DNA of 64,000 nucleotides from Medicago truncatula (GCF_003473485.1 NC_053048.1:52077755-52141754), one strand, 5' to 3'; shown: positions 36,689-51,370, counted from the stretch's first letter. Translations and numbers: made by a program. The notes: generated by a model from the letters alone, not told the origin.

Positions 36689-37500
36689 AGTCAGGATCCG
36701 TTGACATCAGGTGTCAACGAATTCGTTAACACCAAATCACATCCATTGATTTAATTTAATCCAAAGGCTCTTGTTAATTCACTTAACAATGCACGTGAAC
36801 CATCACCTACATGATCTTTTATTCCATGGTTTTCCATCTTCCGTGCTTGCACATTCTCAAAAATTTCACCAATCTAATGTGCTGCTTATGCAAATCAAAA
36901 TCCCACTATTCTATTATGGTGTAGATTAATTGAATCCCTAATTTCATATTTTGAGTACAAATCAATTATACCACCATTCATACCCATCATCTCTTGATTT
37001 ACCGATACACTGAGAATTGGCAGCTATTCAGATGGGCGATTATTTCTCCTTTAAAAAGAAAAAAAAAAGATGTGCAATTATTTTTAGTGATTTACAAACT
37101 AATACATCCAAATCATTTAAAACAATAGCATTTTCACACAAACCCATCCAGAATACCCCAATTCATTGTCTTCCTCTCCAATTACAATCTTTTTCAAAGA
37201 TATGGCACATGTTGATAGGAGGAATTAATTAACAATAGAGAATAGAGATGTAGACAATGAATAACAAATTTGTCGTAAAAGAATAAGCAGTATTAGTGTA
37301 TCACGATGCAAATTGCAACAATGTATTGATTCCAGTTTTTTGGTGATTGTAAATTAGGGGAGCCTTATGATGCATCAGTGTGCATAAATATTAAAGTGGG
37401 TTAATATGAAGACTATTTTGAGCTTTTGATCAAATAAAACAGACGGTTAAAATTTGGTGTCAACGAATCCGTTGACACCTGGTGTCAACGGATCCTGACT
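36689..37500. mobile_element. Inverted-repeat element, 812 bp, flanked by (AT)n
   Basis: The left end reads AGTCAGGATCCGTTGACATC and the right end is its reverse complement with few changes (ending GTCAACGGATCCTGACT). The TIRs are at least 50 bases and contain internal GTGTCAACG repeats, so each arm can also fold on itself. The element sits between two (AT)n tracts, which may be target sequence or duplications. The interior is non-coding. The class is uncertain; Mutator-type is plausible. Confidence 0.7.
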
Positions 37501-37521
37501 CATATATATATATATATATAT

Positions 37522-37710
37522 GGGTTTTGCTAGAAGACACATTTTATGAAGGTGTTTTTTAACAAGTTATTCAATGAGCATTTGTTAAAAGACACCAACT
37601 AATTTTTATGAAGGTGTCTTTTAGCAAAGTTACAACTAAAAAGTGTAAATCACATCTTGAGGCGTGGGTTGCTAAAAGACACCTTCATTTGGTGGCTTCT
37701 AGCAAAACCC
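37522..37710. mobile_element. Small MITE, 189 bp
   Basis: The ends GGGTTTTGCTAGAAGACAC and its reverse complement GTGGCTTCTAGCAAAACCC (one mismatch) bound a short interior that itself repeats AAAAGACACC/GGTGTCTTTT inverted pairs. It lies about 21 bases from the previous element, separated only by (AT)n, and ATATAT flanks both sides. Confidence 0.7.
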
Positions 37711-37737
37711 ATATATACACACACACCTGTTGGGTTT

Positions 37738-37900
37738 CAAGTGTGAGTGATTATGTTCCACATTGACTAGGAATTAAGAAAATGTTGAATATATAAGAGA
37801 GATGACTCATATAACTAATGTCTTAAAGTTTTAGATGGAGATGTGGTGTCTAAGTCTCTTTATAGTCTTAAACATTTAGTTCATTGCCACTCAGAACTCC
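37738..37900 (+). repeat. Dispersed LTR/TRIM-like repeat, copy 1
   Basis: Contains GTGTGAGTGATTATGTTCC, then AATATATAAGAGAGATGACT and AAAGTTTTAGATGGAGATGT followed by GGTGTC. This word order is a familiar short LTR-like legume repeat. A second, more decayed copy lies at about 38270-38370. Confidence 0.45.
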
Positions 37901-38099
37901 CCAACAACACCTTATTTTTTTTTTTTGTTAATGTTTCCAACCTCGTCTTCCTTATATAATTATTTTTTGTCATTTCATACATTAAGAAAAACTATATTAA
38001 ATGTGCTTTTGAGTATGAAGGTTACTAAAATGTCTTGTTTATAGGTGTGTTTAACTCTAACTTGCCATCTCCTAAAGTAAATTAGTACTTCCTCTAGTC

Positions 38100-38180
38100 T
38101 GTTATATAAAAAAAAAAAAAAAAAAAATCACTTCCTCTATAGTCTGTTATATATAAAAAATAAAATAAAAAATAAAAAAA
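38100..38180. repeat. Partly duplicated A-rich tract
   Basis: CTTCCTCTAGTCTGTTATATA occurs twice (about 38090 and 38131, second copy with TATAG) around long A tracts. It looks like a local duplication within a decayed Stowaway-type terminus. Confidence 0.4.
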
Positions 38181-38269
38181 TCACCCCTTTGAAGGTAGTT
38201 ATTAATATCATTTAATTTTTTCAAATACCTATAATTAGAGAGATATAGTATATTCAAGTGAATGTTTTT

Positions 38270-38370
38270 TTTTGACCAAATATTTAAGTGGATGTTGAGT
38301 ATCATATAAGTGAGATTACCATATATTCTATACTTAAAGTTTTAGGTGAAGACGTGATGTCAAGTAATTT
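38270..38370 (+). repeat. Dispersed LTR/TRIM-like repeat, copy 2
   Basis: AAGTTTTAGGTGAAGACGTG followed by ATGTCAAG matches copy 1 (37738-37900) at about 80 percent over its final third, after a related TATAAGTGAGATTACCATAT block. Only the 3' part is clear. Confidence 0.4.
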
Positions 38371-38663
38371 ATGTGGTTCGGACTACATACAATTCTATTC
38401 CACCATAAATATAGCTACACAACAATTGCAGGAGTAGAAATATACGGTCGCCTAAAATTAAACTCGAAGATACAAGCAAGTGCATTTTTAAACCTTGGCA
38501 TTCACGCAACACAGTTTACATTCAGGAGGAGCATAAAAAACACAACTCCTAATCAATCACAACAGAAGATTCAAAATCAAATGCTATATTCCTTAACAAT
38601 ACCTAACAATCATATATATACATGGACACACTTTTGCTTAAATTTATAAAGAACCTATTTGGG

Positions 38664-41340
38664 TCAGCAATGACCTATATCATAGTCTAACAAAGACTGA
38701 GGAATGCCTTCTAGCAAACAAGAAACTGGTGGAATAGTTAATGTCTCTAAATCTCCATAAGCATTCCAACAAAAAGGATCATGGACAATATCTCCTTGAG
38801 AAGGAAGAAGCTCAATTTCTGAGAGTGTTATGTTAGTGCAAGGGACAGAGTCACTACAAGCAAAATGCATAGGAGGGCTTTTTATATCATAAGTTCCTTT
38901 GATGTTTGTGTAAAGAATGTTTGATACAGATACTGCTGAGGTTTTGTTGGTACAATCTTTGGTTAGGCAATAGTATTGGTCAATTATGATTGGATTTCTT
39001 ACACTAATCATGTGAATATTATTGAATGTTACTCCTGAAACTGACCCTGATCCTCCTTGCCATGTCTTGATTCTGATTCCATTATCTGACATTTTTATGA
39101 TCGAGTCTCTCACTGTAATGTTTGATACACATGCTTTCGTGTTGTGATTTCCTAGACTACCTATGCTGAAAGATAAATAAATGTTAAATATATATATGTG
39201 TGTGTGATCAGAGTATAGAACATTCATATGTGGTAAAAGAACATTCTTATATACTTTCACATTAATAACTAAAGTTTGTGCAATAGTCATTCATAAGTGG
39301 TAGAAGATATGTGTGGCAATTTTTTTAAAGGTGGAGAATTGTGACGCGTGGTTTACGATGGACAGATAATAGAAAACTGCTCAAAATTTGGACGACCGTG
39401 GACTTCGCTGCATTTAAGTAGAAGCTCAAAGTCCTCAACGTCCTTGTAGATGAGATGGCGTCAATTCAACAAAAACAAGAGAGAGAAAATTTAAGTTGAG
39501 TTTTAAGGCACTAATATTTATTTTCCTTGTTTTTAATCGAATCGGCAATTATTGAGTCACCGTCTCAATCGTTATGATAAGTAATACCACTTCTACTTAC
39601 GAGGAGTGAAATCAATTGTTGTTAAAGTTTCAAACAATTTTTAAGCATTGGTCAACCTTAAACCATATGTGACACTTCTCCACCATAAAAGCCACTAAGT
39701 TTGAACCTTGACTGCCTTGAACCCTTGATCGATAAGGCTTTGATTACTCTCGACCGAACTTTGGATTATCATGATGCATTTTTCTTAGGATCCGTATTAA
39801 GAAGAAGAAGAAAAAAAAGGCATATGAAATAAAGCAAATAATATAGGTTACCTAATTCCATGACTAGGTCCACAAGTAATGTTCTTTATATCAACATCAT
39901 AGCTCCCGGTTCCAATGGACACACAGTCATCACCTATGAAAGATAAATCCGCCATGTATTGTTAATGTTTTTAATGCAATAAACAAGGATACTGCAAAAC
40001 AAATATTTTGGCAACTAACCATTGGAAATCACAGAATTATATATTTTCACATCATTGGCATATTCTAAGTGAATCCCATCGGTGTTGGGGCTTATTTTTG
40101 GAGCTGTGATATAAATTGATTCTATATGGACATTATTGCAGGCATCAAATCTGAAATTGAACTGAGGGCTGTTCTTCACCTTAAGTCCTTTCACAGTCAA
40201 GTTAGAACTCATAAAAAACCTTATGGCCTGCATCATATACAATTTTGTATACATAAGTAGAACATGTACATCTAAAGAAGAACTTAAGGCCTTGAAAACT
40301 TACAATTGGACTATCACAAGTCCCTAATGCTGTCCCATTTGATCCCTGTGGCATTTATTGATGAAATTTTAACTTACCATAAAAATTGATAAAAATTCTT
40401 ATAATTATAAATCATCACTACCTTGTGAGGCTTACAAGGTAGGTCCCACCATTTTTGTCCTCTTCCATCAATTGAACCACTTCCTTCTAGTGACATTCCC
40501 TTCATTCTGTAAAAAACCAGCCACTGTCGCCTACTGTTGTTCTTTGGCCAAGATTCAGGTCCATCAGGTGCCAAAACAGTGCCATCCACCTAATTGATAA
40601 TGCCAACAAACTCCATCAGTTAACTAGCTAGTAAAAAGTCTCTCGTCAGCCGCGCACTCAGTCCAACAAACTCTCAGCCGTTGGATCGAGATGCAACATT
40701 GATCTAACGACTGAGGTTTTGTTGGACGGACTGCATGGCAATAGAAAATCAGAGCTGAGTCCAACAAAGTCCATTAGTTGATTATAATTATATCTAACCC
40801 TTAAAGCAGGTAAGAAATGTCTCTCTGGCCCTATAGGTTGTCCAACCAACTCTCAATTGTTGAATCGAGCTACAACCCTGTCCAACAGCTGAGATTTTGT
40901 TGGACAATTTCACGGCCGTAGAAAATTTGGGTTGAGTAAGCATACATTATTACCTTGAATATTAAGTCACCTTGACAAGGACCAGTGAAGATAGTCGACT
41001 GAATGACGAAGGAGAAACCTTGAGGAACAAGGATAACATTAACATCTGATCCATTTTGGCATGCAGTGTCCCATGCCATCTTAAATGATTCTGTATCATC
41101 TTCTATTCCATCTCCAATTGCACCAAATGATCTTACATCAAAAATGCCAGAGGCATTATTATTGTAGTAATCATCATGAAGAGGAGGTGGCTGTGGTGGT
41201 GAAGTTTCATATGATTTATGTGAATGTGAATGTGAATGCTTATGTTTTTTATGTGAATGATGGTGTCTAGCTTGAACTAAAAGGGATAAAGTAAGAAAAA
41301 CTACACAGAATGCTACTGGTAAAATATAAGAATGCTTCAT
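38664..41340 (-). CDS. Secreted polygalacturonase (glycoside hydrolase family 28)
   Basis: Six exons, 5' to 3' on the minus strand: 41340-40954, 40589-40422, 40345-40304, 40227-40020, 39933-39852, 39165-38664. They splice in frame to 462 residues. The enzyme hydrolyses homogalacturonan in cell-wall pectin, probably in the apoplast. All four GH28 signatures are present: NTD (residues 247-249), DD (270-271), GPSHG with His293, and RIK (327-329), so it should be active. A hydrophobic signal peptide (about residues 6-25) is followed by a His/Ser/Lys-rich stretch (about 26-45) and a proline-rich spacer before the catalytic domain ([14 protein letters not shown]). This N-terminus resembles the Arabidopsis At1g48100 clade. 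The start is the ATG at 41340; the frame opens earlier only through TTG. Intron 1 (40590-40953) has two related TCCAACAAAxTC-rich segments. Confidence 0.93.
40630..40930. repeat. Duplicated segment in intron 1 of the polygalacturonase gene
   Basis: The block around GTCCAACAAACTCTCAGCCG with downstream GACTGAGGTTTTGTTGGACG recurs, diverged, at about 40838-40900 (TCCAACCAACTCTCAATTG, then CTGAGATTTTGTTGGAC). The two copies are about 170-180 bases apart and each is itself an inverted pair (TCCAACAAA / TTTGTTGGA). Confidence 0.6.
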
Positions 41341-43956
41341 TCTCAACAAACAAATATTGAAGCCAAAACTACCTAGTCTCTATTCTCCATAAAACTTGAA
41401 AACTTAAGAAGGTACTATAAGCACTACAACACAAACAAGTTGCAAGTTGCAACAATTTTAACTAAATTTAGCTTTTGGAGTGCATGCAGAATCAAAAGTG
41501 CAAGTTACTATATATTTATTAATAAGTCATAGTGGAAGTTCTGTTAAAGTATACTATATCATGTTCATGTTGCCAATTTTTTAATGGCTTTTGAGATAAG
41601 AAAGGACAAAAAGCTCATGAGTGAGTGTTCTGAAAAGGGTAAAACGGAATAACCAGAATTAATCAGAATAATGTTGTTCCCATAACTGTATTTTCTTTTG
41701 GTCTAAGGAATATATTTATCTATAAAAGCTAGATCAACTAGTTTATGGCCCTTCCTATTTAAATTGAGACTCAAATAAACTGAAAATTCATGAAGATTAA
41801 GAACTGATTAAGAGGAGCAACATAATCCTAGCAGAATGATGTCTTGTCGAGAATTCAATGGACACCTCAATACATATATACCACAATGGTCAAATATATA
41901 TGACCATGCACATATTTTGTGCAGATTGCTTTTAGTTATCCCATTATGATGGCGTGACAATTAAGTAATACTAGACATTCTTTTTGATACTTTTTTAATT
42001 GGATGATGAAATTCATGTGAGTTTTATTTTGTGCAGATTGCAAGTTTATTTTCATGAGACTTTATTTTTGCCAATTTGTCATTGATTTATAGCTAACCTA
42101 AAACATATGCTCATGTTTCAGTCAAAGAGCAAGATATTATTGAAATATATATAATTCCATGAATTTGATCTCATTCTGGAATCATGCCAAAGGGTACTCA
42201 GATTTCTATATAAGGAGGTAAATTCAAATATGATATAGACAAGGAAATTAAAGTGATGTTTCATCAAAAGCGAATGACAATGACCACCTAACTATAAAAT
42301 CTCAGCATTATAATACCAAAAAGCATGGGACAAACTCAATTTTGTCTCTCATGCAGTTAGGAAAGAATGTCTATAAATTAATTAAAATATTTTACATTTT
42401 CTTTTATTATATACTAATATGTAACTGTACCGTCCACTAATCTAAATCCAATTTTTTTCTAGGTTCAAATGATGCCACCAAGTCTACTATTAATTTTCTT
42501 TCTATTGAGGGCTTCTTAATTTCTTCTGCTACTGATAACTAATTATGACAGTTTTAGTATTTTTGTCATTAACGTGCCTCATCTCTTTAAATGTGTAGCA
42601 TAAGTACCTTTGCCTTTTCTTATAAAAGAAAGACGCGTCAAAGTTCTAAAGCACCCGTAATAATCCACATGAATTTTTCGGATGTATGCATTTGAAGAAA
42701 ATTAATTAATTTTATGCTGTCCCAATGTGAGTTCAACCACCATTTTGGTGTTGAAATTGAATTTGAGAGAAACATCAAATTAGTCCTCCAAATTGTTTAA
42801 CGTTTAATTAAAATGATCTATCTATCAATCAATTTTATGAGAGACGCATTAAGCGACATCATAACTTACTCGTGTTGTTGTCATGTCACACAAAATCCTA
42901 GACATTAAAAACTTATTTTTTTTATGTGTTGAATTTCACCATGGAAGCCCTAAAACTAACTAACTAACATTGATGAGAAGTCTATGATTCCCTAAAAACA
43001 CTCTATACTTAACAATTTGAATTTTTAACCAAAACTTGAGTTTAGGGTTTAACATCGACGTGGACAAATCACTATGTCATTCAACTTGTCGCATCAACAA
43101 CAAGTTAGTTCACTTAAGCTCAATCCAGTTGTAGGCTAAAATTCAACACAATTGGTTGATTAAAACTCTATCTAGTTGTTCCTTATCTTCTTGATTCTCA
43201 TTGTCTGTCTATTCTCTACTCTGATGTCTCAGGCATCAAAATGCTTGTATACCGAACAAGGAAGTGGAAAAAAACACTTCACAACACACTCTTATATAGT
43301 TTTTCTTCACAGATATGCTCCATTTAAAGTTAAGTTAGTTTCTTTGACGCTACTACCACAAGCCTTTTGAGTTGAAAATTGCACTCAAATCGCAATGAAC
43401 TATAACATGAAATGTTGTCTCACAATGACAAATGACTTGAAAATGTGATTATATAAGTAGAAGACACGTCTCATCCAAATTTTAAGATGGAACATACCAT
43501 AACAACTACGTTGTAAACCAACCACTGACGTTGATAATTAAGGTTTACCAACTGTCTAATGAATGATAAGTCAATAGCATTTCCTTTGAACATTCAAAAT
43601 TTATCATATCATAATAATGGAAAAATAATAACTTCAAGATTTGAAACATCTCCTACTAGTTCAGCGAGGTAGTGATCAAGTCTATCACTTAAGTAAACAA
43701 TGGTTCATGTTAAGGTGAGTGAACACATCAGATCCTACAAAGTAATAATCAAGCTGAAGTTGCTTCTCAAACAGCACAGCTTTCTTCTACATGCAGGGAG
43801 AAAAATAATAATAAATTGGATGGTAGGTTGGGTGAGAACAAATCAAACAGAAAGGAAATAGAAATAACCTATTTAACCACTTGAATTTTGACTAGATACA
43901 CTTTTACACAGGTAGAAGAAAGTACTTAATAATAGTAATAACTACACAAGGCTGCT
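41341..43956. other. Intergenic DNA between two minus-strand genes
   Basis: This contains the polygalacturonase promoter and leader at its left and the 3' untranslated region of the kinase at its right. No gene was recognised; the open frame at 43176-43370 has no domain features. No clear transposon boundaries were seen. Confidence 0.45.
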
Positions 43957-46703
<2,747 letters not shown>

Positions 46704-46808
46704 CTCTTAAAAAAAGTACAAAACACTTTACTTAATTATTTCCTTTCAGATCATGCAAGGCTTCAAAACTGAACCTCCAACACCAAAATCAACTCTTCAA
46801 GTTCAACC

Positions 46809-47140
46809 CTGCAGAAAAAAAAATATTAAAAAAAACGTCAAAATTTAAAATTCATTAAATTTCTTCAACTCAAGTCAAAACTCTAGAAAGAAACAAAAGA
46901 AAAAAGTTTAAAACTTCACAGTTTCTGAAATCTGAGAACTCAAGAAAAAATTAAAAATGTTTGCTTTAAGGTCTTAAACACCAACCCAAATGGCTGAAAA
47001 GTAGAGTAACAGAGTGATCTCAGAGAAAAACCAAGTGGGTCAGATTTTCCACAAGTTATAGACAAATTAATTATTATAGAGTAAAAAAGTCGAAAAATGA
47101 AGGAGAAAAAATCAAAAAGAGAATTGGAGAAGAGACTTAC
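46809..47140 (-). other. Predicted intron in the kinase 5' untranslated region
   Basis: On the minus strand a strong donor (CTCT|GTAAGTCTC, exon edge 47141) and a strong acceptor (TTTTTTTTTCTGCAG, exon edge 46808) bracket 332 bases with no coding potential. Leader introns at this position are common in plant shaggy-like kinase genes. A transcript would confirm it. Confidence 0.65.
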
Positions 47141-47460
47141 AGAGGAATGGAATGGAATGGATTGGATTGGATTGGATCTAGGTAGCTATGACTTTGAATG
47201 GAAGTGAAATCCGTGGGATTCGGAATTAGGAAAGAAGAAAGAAGAGACAAATGGAAAATAATTGAAAATGTGGGTTTTGATTGGTGTTGTAATTATAACA
47301 GTCAAACACAAACACAAACATCTATGTCTAACTTTTGTCTTTTTCCTTAATTTCTTTCTTTCAATTAAATCTCTTCTTATCTCCTTTTTGACCATTCAAC
47401 CTACACTCTTCTCCCTATGCTCCCTATCCTACTCACCACTCCTCTCTCCATAGTCTATAC

Positions 47461-47493
47461 CATACATACATACATACATACATACATACATAC
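47461..47493. repeat. (CATA)n microsatellite
   Basis: About eight uninterrupted CATA units lie 5' of the kinase gene, some 320 bases upstream of the predicted leader intron donor. Length is likely polymorphic. Confidence 0.9.
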
Positions 47494-47494
47494 A

Positions 47495-48293
47495 ATTTTC
47501 TCAACTTTACACATACATTTCCAATTTGTACTTCATAATCCCCATAATTGTTATTTTTTTCACTTATGATCTGTAGTAAAACTAATATACCCACTCTAAT
47601 CGCTATTAAGGTTTTGCTAATAACTGTTCTAAAGGCATTATTTAATAAACTCATAAAAAGAAATTTTATCATAATAGTACAAGTTAAAAGATATAAAAAT
47701 TACAACTACACAATATCTAAGGTAAGAATTACTACTTTTGCATGCTTAGAAAATATTCTAAAAATATTTATTAGCATTTTTCTATAAGTAAAAATACCAA
47801 TTTTCAGATTCATAAATAGCGGTTGGAGGGTGTGGTCAATTTATTCTTTTATCTCTTTTCTCAAGATTCAAACCAAATCAAAAGAACTATGTTGGTTCGT
47901 TGATTTGATTCAATCTACTTAACATTTTTAAATGTCTAAAAAAATTATTTTTTCAACAATTTTTCTTAAAACTGGTTGTTTTTACCGAAGATTCATGTAA
48001 TATTATGGGAAAAGAGAAGTATCCACTTATATATTTTTTTTGTAGTGTCTAGGGTTCAAACCACGGACGTTGTATATACTATGCATTGTCCTTATCAACT
48101 GAACTAAGTTCACGTGGACATACACTTGTGTATAGAAACAAACAAAATTTAATGAACAAAAATTAATTTAATAATAATATACAAAAGATATGTAGATTAA
48201 TTTTTTTTTGACAAAACATATATTGATTAATAAATTTTAAATTACTAACTCCTAAATGTGTTTCCTAAAAATACTTCTAAATATCTTAAATGT
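47495..48293. other. AT-rich intergenic DNA upstream of the kinase gene
   Basis: No coding sequence. It includes the probable distal kinase promoter, and a reverse tRNA-related repeat at 48045-48120. Confidence 0.45.
48045..48120 (-). repeat. tRNA-related repeat, reverse copy
   Basis: On the minus strand it reads ACTTAGTTCAGTTGATA, then ACAATGCATAGTATATAC and a B box GTGGTTTGAACC. It belongs with the copy at 26438-26506, which has the same ACAATGCATAATATATGC centre. Confidence 0.6.
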
Positions 48294-48295
48294 TA

Positions 48296-48561
48296 CTCCC
48301 TCCGGTCTCAAATGTAGGGGAAAAAAACACACCAATTAAGAAAATGAATTGATTACATTGAAGTCATGTTAAAAAAGTACAACTTTTCAATTTTGCCCTT
48401 GTCATGTTTTAGTAATAATTAATGAAAGTGACTCTTGAACTCATGGAGATGGGGTAAAATTGGAATAGTAGCATTTATTAGGTTGCTTTTACTATACTTT
48501 TTCTTACATTTGAGACCACAATTTTTTTTGTTTTTTTCCCTACATTTGAGACGGGAGGGAG
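48296..48561. mobile_element. Stowaway MITE, 266 bp
   Basis: It starts CTCCCTCCGGTCTCAAATGT and ends with the inverted copy (ACATTTGAGACGGGAGGGAG), flanked by a TA dinucleotide on each side (48294-48295 and 48562-48563). The CTCCCTCCGT-type TIR with a TA target duplication is diagnostic for Tc1/mariner-derived Stowaway elements. There is no coding sequence. Confidence 0.9.
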
Positions 48562-48563
48562 TA

Positions 48564-49662
48564 ATTATTTTGTTCTACAATAACTTTTGGATTTGACCAT
48601 TTCACATGAATTAATAAAAGATGATAAATCAAAGAAAGGTTAAGATAATTTTACTAATTTATCGTTATCTATATAATATAAATTTATGATCTATTTCATG
48701 TCCTTTTATGGAAATAATTTTCTCTTCTTTTGGTGTTGACATGTGGCACTCTTCCTCAAGCATTTGGATTTCACTCAAGTCTCAATATGTGACACTCTTC
48801 TATATAGCATCCTCAACATTTTTTTTTTTTTGAGAGAGCATCCTCAACATTTGAATTTCAATAACTTTCCGTATTAATTTTTGTAACCATATATATCATT
48901 TATTAATGTTATGCAATATATAAATTTAATAATAATTTTTCTAATACAAAATATTATTGTAACATTGACCGATTGATGCCCTATTAAATTGATTTTTTTT
49001 AGCCAATCCATCAGTCTTTTTTATGAACTAATGAAATTAAAGAAATCAACTAACTTTTATTATTATTTTCATGATGATAATGTTATTTTTTTTTTAAGAA
49101 GATGATGATAATGTAATAATAATATTGAGAGACAATTTTATTATCATATATTTAATAACTGATATCAAGGAATGTTTTTTTTATGAGGTAGATTAAAAAA
49201 ATTAATTTTAACGAGATTGTTTAAAATAATATGATATTTCAATTATAATATCTATTTTTTTTGGTTGATTGGAATAAAAATGGGAATTGGAATTCTTTTG
49301 AATTAATATTGTATCATTGATCAAACAATATCATAAATGGTTGATTGCTTAGATTGGTTATTCGTGCATCGGAAAATAAAATCATGCAAATAGTATCATG
49401 GCTGATTGCTTAAATAATATCATGCAAATAAATATCATAGATGATTTATAATGGTTGATTGCTTAAATTATGGTCAAATAATATCATGACTGATTGGAAA
49501 AGATATTATTTACTTATGATGTGTGACCTTTTTATTTAACCGAAAAAAAAAAAGTTTTTGGAACCAAAATTGGCATTTAGATGGTAACTGAAATTTAAAA
49601 AAAAAAAAAAATAGTACCGAAATTTTTTCTAATCCAATATTACATTTTTATTAGAATGCAGT
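48564..49662. other. AT-rich intergenic DNA with local duplications
   Basis: No gene. Small direct duplications are visible: GTGACACTCTTC near 48750-48800, AGCATCCTCAACATTT twice around 48806-48852, and AATATCATG with TGATTGCTTA repeated at 49320-49500. Confidence 0.45.
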
Positions 49663-49991
49663 TAGGGAAGGCAATGGGTACTCAATGGGCAGGGTACTAT
49701 AGTACCCCTCCCTATACCCGCAAAAAATATCCGTACCCTCGTGGGCAATAACTTTAGTGCCCTTCTCCATACCCTATGGGCACCTAAGTGCTCATACCCG
49801 CACCCATTACCCGTAGTTTAACTCTGAAAAGACAATGAAAAAGCACCACAACTGAAATACAATTATGATCCATAAAATTTCAAATCAACTCATAAAATAG
49901 TATGAATGGTAGTATTTAACCAAATAAAAAAAAGTATGAATCGAAGTATTTTGCAGTACCCATCAGACTTGGGTCCAATTGACATCCCTTT
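49663..49991. repeat. ACCC/GGGT-rich foldback repeat, copy 1
   Basis: It begins TAGGGAAGGCAATGGGTAC and ends with the inverted relation TTGGGTCCAATTGACATCCC. In between it is rich in TACCC, GTGGGC and TACCCGC words. It behaves as a foldback element. A partial relative lies at 53765-53937, right after a Helitron 3' end. Confidence 0.55.
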
Positions 49992-50357
49992 AGAAATATG
50001 AGATTCAAGAAATAGTTACCTGAAAGCATAAGAGATAGATAACAAAAAGGAACGAAAGGCAGGCAGACGGCAGAGATTCAACGCTACAAGAGGCTAGGTT
50101 TAGGTTACTGTAATAAGCAATTTTTAGGTTTAGGTCTAAGCTTAAATAGTTAGGTAAATTAATTAATTAATTAACTAATTAATATATAAATTATTTATTA
50201 TCTTCTTATTCCTAAATAAAGCTTTGTTGCCCTAATTTTAACCTATTATTTTAACCTAATATTTTAGCAACTTTTCCCTCCTTCAAAACCTAACCATATT
50301 TCCTAATTCCCCTCCTCCAAACCCTAACCATGATTTCCTAACTTCACTCCTCCTAAA

Positions 50358-50624
50358 ACCTATCTAATTGATTTTCATAAACCATATCTCCTAACTCCCC
50401 TCCTCCAAACTCTCACCAATATATTTTAATCCTTTCTCCTAAACCGAAATCTCTTTTTAAAACCATACCTTTCTCTTAAACCGAAATTTCTACCTATCTA
50501 ATTAATTTCCATAAACCATATTTCCTAACTCCCCTCCTCCAAACCCTCACCAATATATTTTAATCCTTTCTCCTAAACTGAAATCTCTTTTTAAAACCAT
50601 ACCTTTCTCTTAAACCGAAATTTC
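50358..50624 (+). repeat. 134-bp direct tandem duplication
   Basis: A unit beginning ACCTATCTAATT at 50358 is repeated at 50492 with about 95 percent identity, each containing CCTCCTCCAAA.CTCACC and TAAACCGAAATTTC. A third, more diverged partial copy lies just upstream (about 50275-50357). The array sits immediately before the ATG of the B3 relic, where a leader or promoter would be. Confidence 0.85.
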
Positions 50625-50633
50625 TTAATCAAC

Positions 50634-51370
50634 ATGGCTTCCATACCTTTCAATCTTTTGTAGGTCCGTTGGTGAAAAACCCTCTTTCCGATCTTGAAAA
50701 AGCAATCAACAAGCTGAGACTGAAATACAGATCATATATCGTTGAATATGACATTGATGTTGTATGTGTTTTTTGCGAAATATACATATTCTTAATTATT
50801 TGCATTCTATTTTATCAACGTTTGTGATGTTTTTGTTTGTTATTTTTTAGGGAGCAGTATGCTTGCCAAACATGTTTGGCGGTGATTTCGGAGATCAAAT
50901 TGGGCGCTATGCAATATTGACTGATAGTTTCACAAGATTATCCCCTATCCATTTCCTTCTTGACAAGACGAATTTGCAAGCAACTTTCGATGACTATCTC
51001 CCCCCAATAACATCTCTTCTCGCTTATCGTCACAATATCACTGACATGGTTCTTGATTTCGAAAAAAAATTAACTGAGTATGATGTTACTAAAGGTTGCA
51101 TGGTATGATACACTTTTCGTGTCCACCTTAACTTCTTTTGTTCCTTTTCCGTTTAGTTGATATAAGTTACATGGATTTCTAATTTTGCAGATTCTACTTT
51201 ACACCGGCAATGTTCCGCAGATGCTTGATACACTCTTAACAACTGTGAATATTATCGATGATTGCGGTAACAGATGGGTTTGTGAGCTAACTTTTGCAAC
51301 TTTTCCTTATGAACACTTCAAGATAGGACGGCGTTTGAATAGGTTTGTGGAAGGTTCGCAGGCTCCGTGA
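50634..51370 (+). pseudogene. Truncated B3-domain protein gene (relic)
   Basis: Its structure mirrors the intact B3 gene at 62715-63799. A short first exon (ATG at 50634, MASIPFNLL) runs into a stop at the acceptor of exon 2. Exon 2 (50664-50761) is 98 nt, exactly the length of exon 2 in the intact gene. Exon 3 (50851-51102) is 252 nt instead of 420 nt: 56 codons are missing in frame, removing most of the first B3 domain after LPNMFGGDFGDQI. Exon 4 (51191-51370) holds a shortened second domain (INIIDDCGNRWVCEL-like, then HFKIGRRLNRFVEG) and stops early. Splice sites are still good. It is a non-functional or much-altered paralogue. Confidence 0.7.

Noticed and set aside
41341..41349. Three extra N-terminal codons for the polygalacturonase
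   Set aside because: They depend on a TTG start; the ATG at 41340 gives a normal signal peptide.
47262..47453. Small secreted peptide upstream of the kinase
   Set aside because: It lies in the leader/promoter of the minus-strand kinase and its hydrophobic composition follows from a CT-rich tract.
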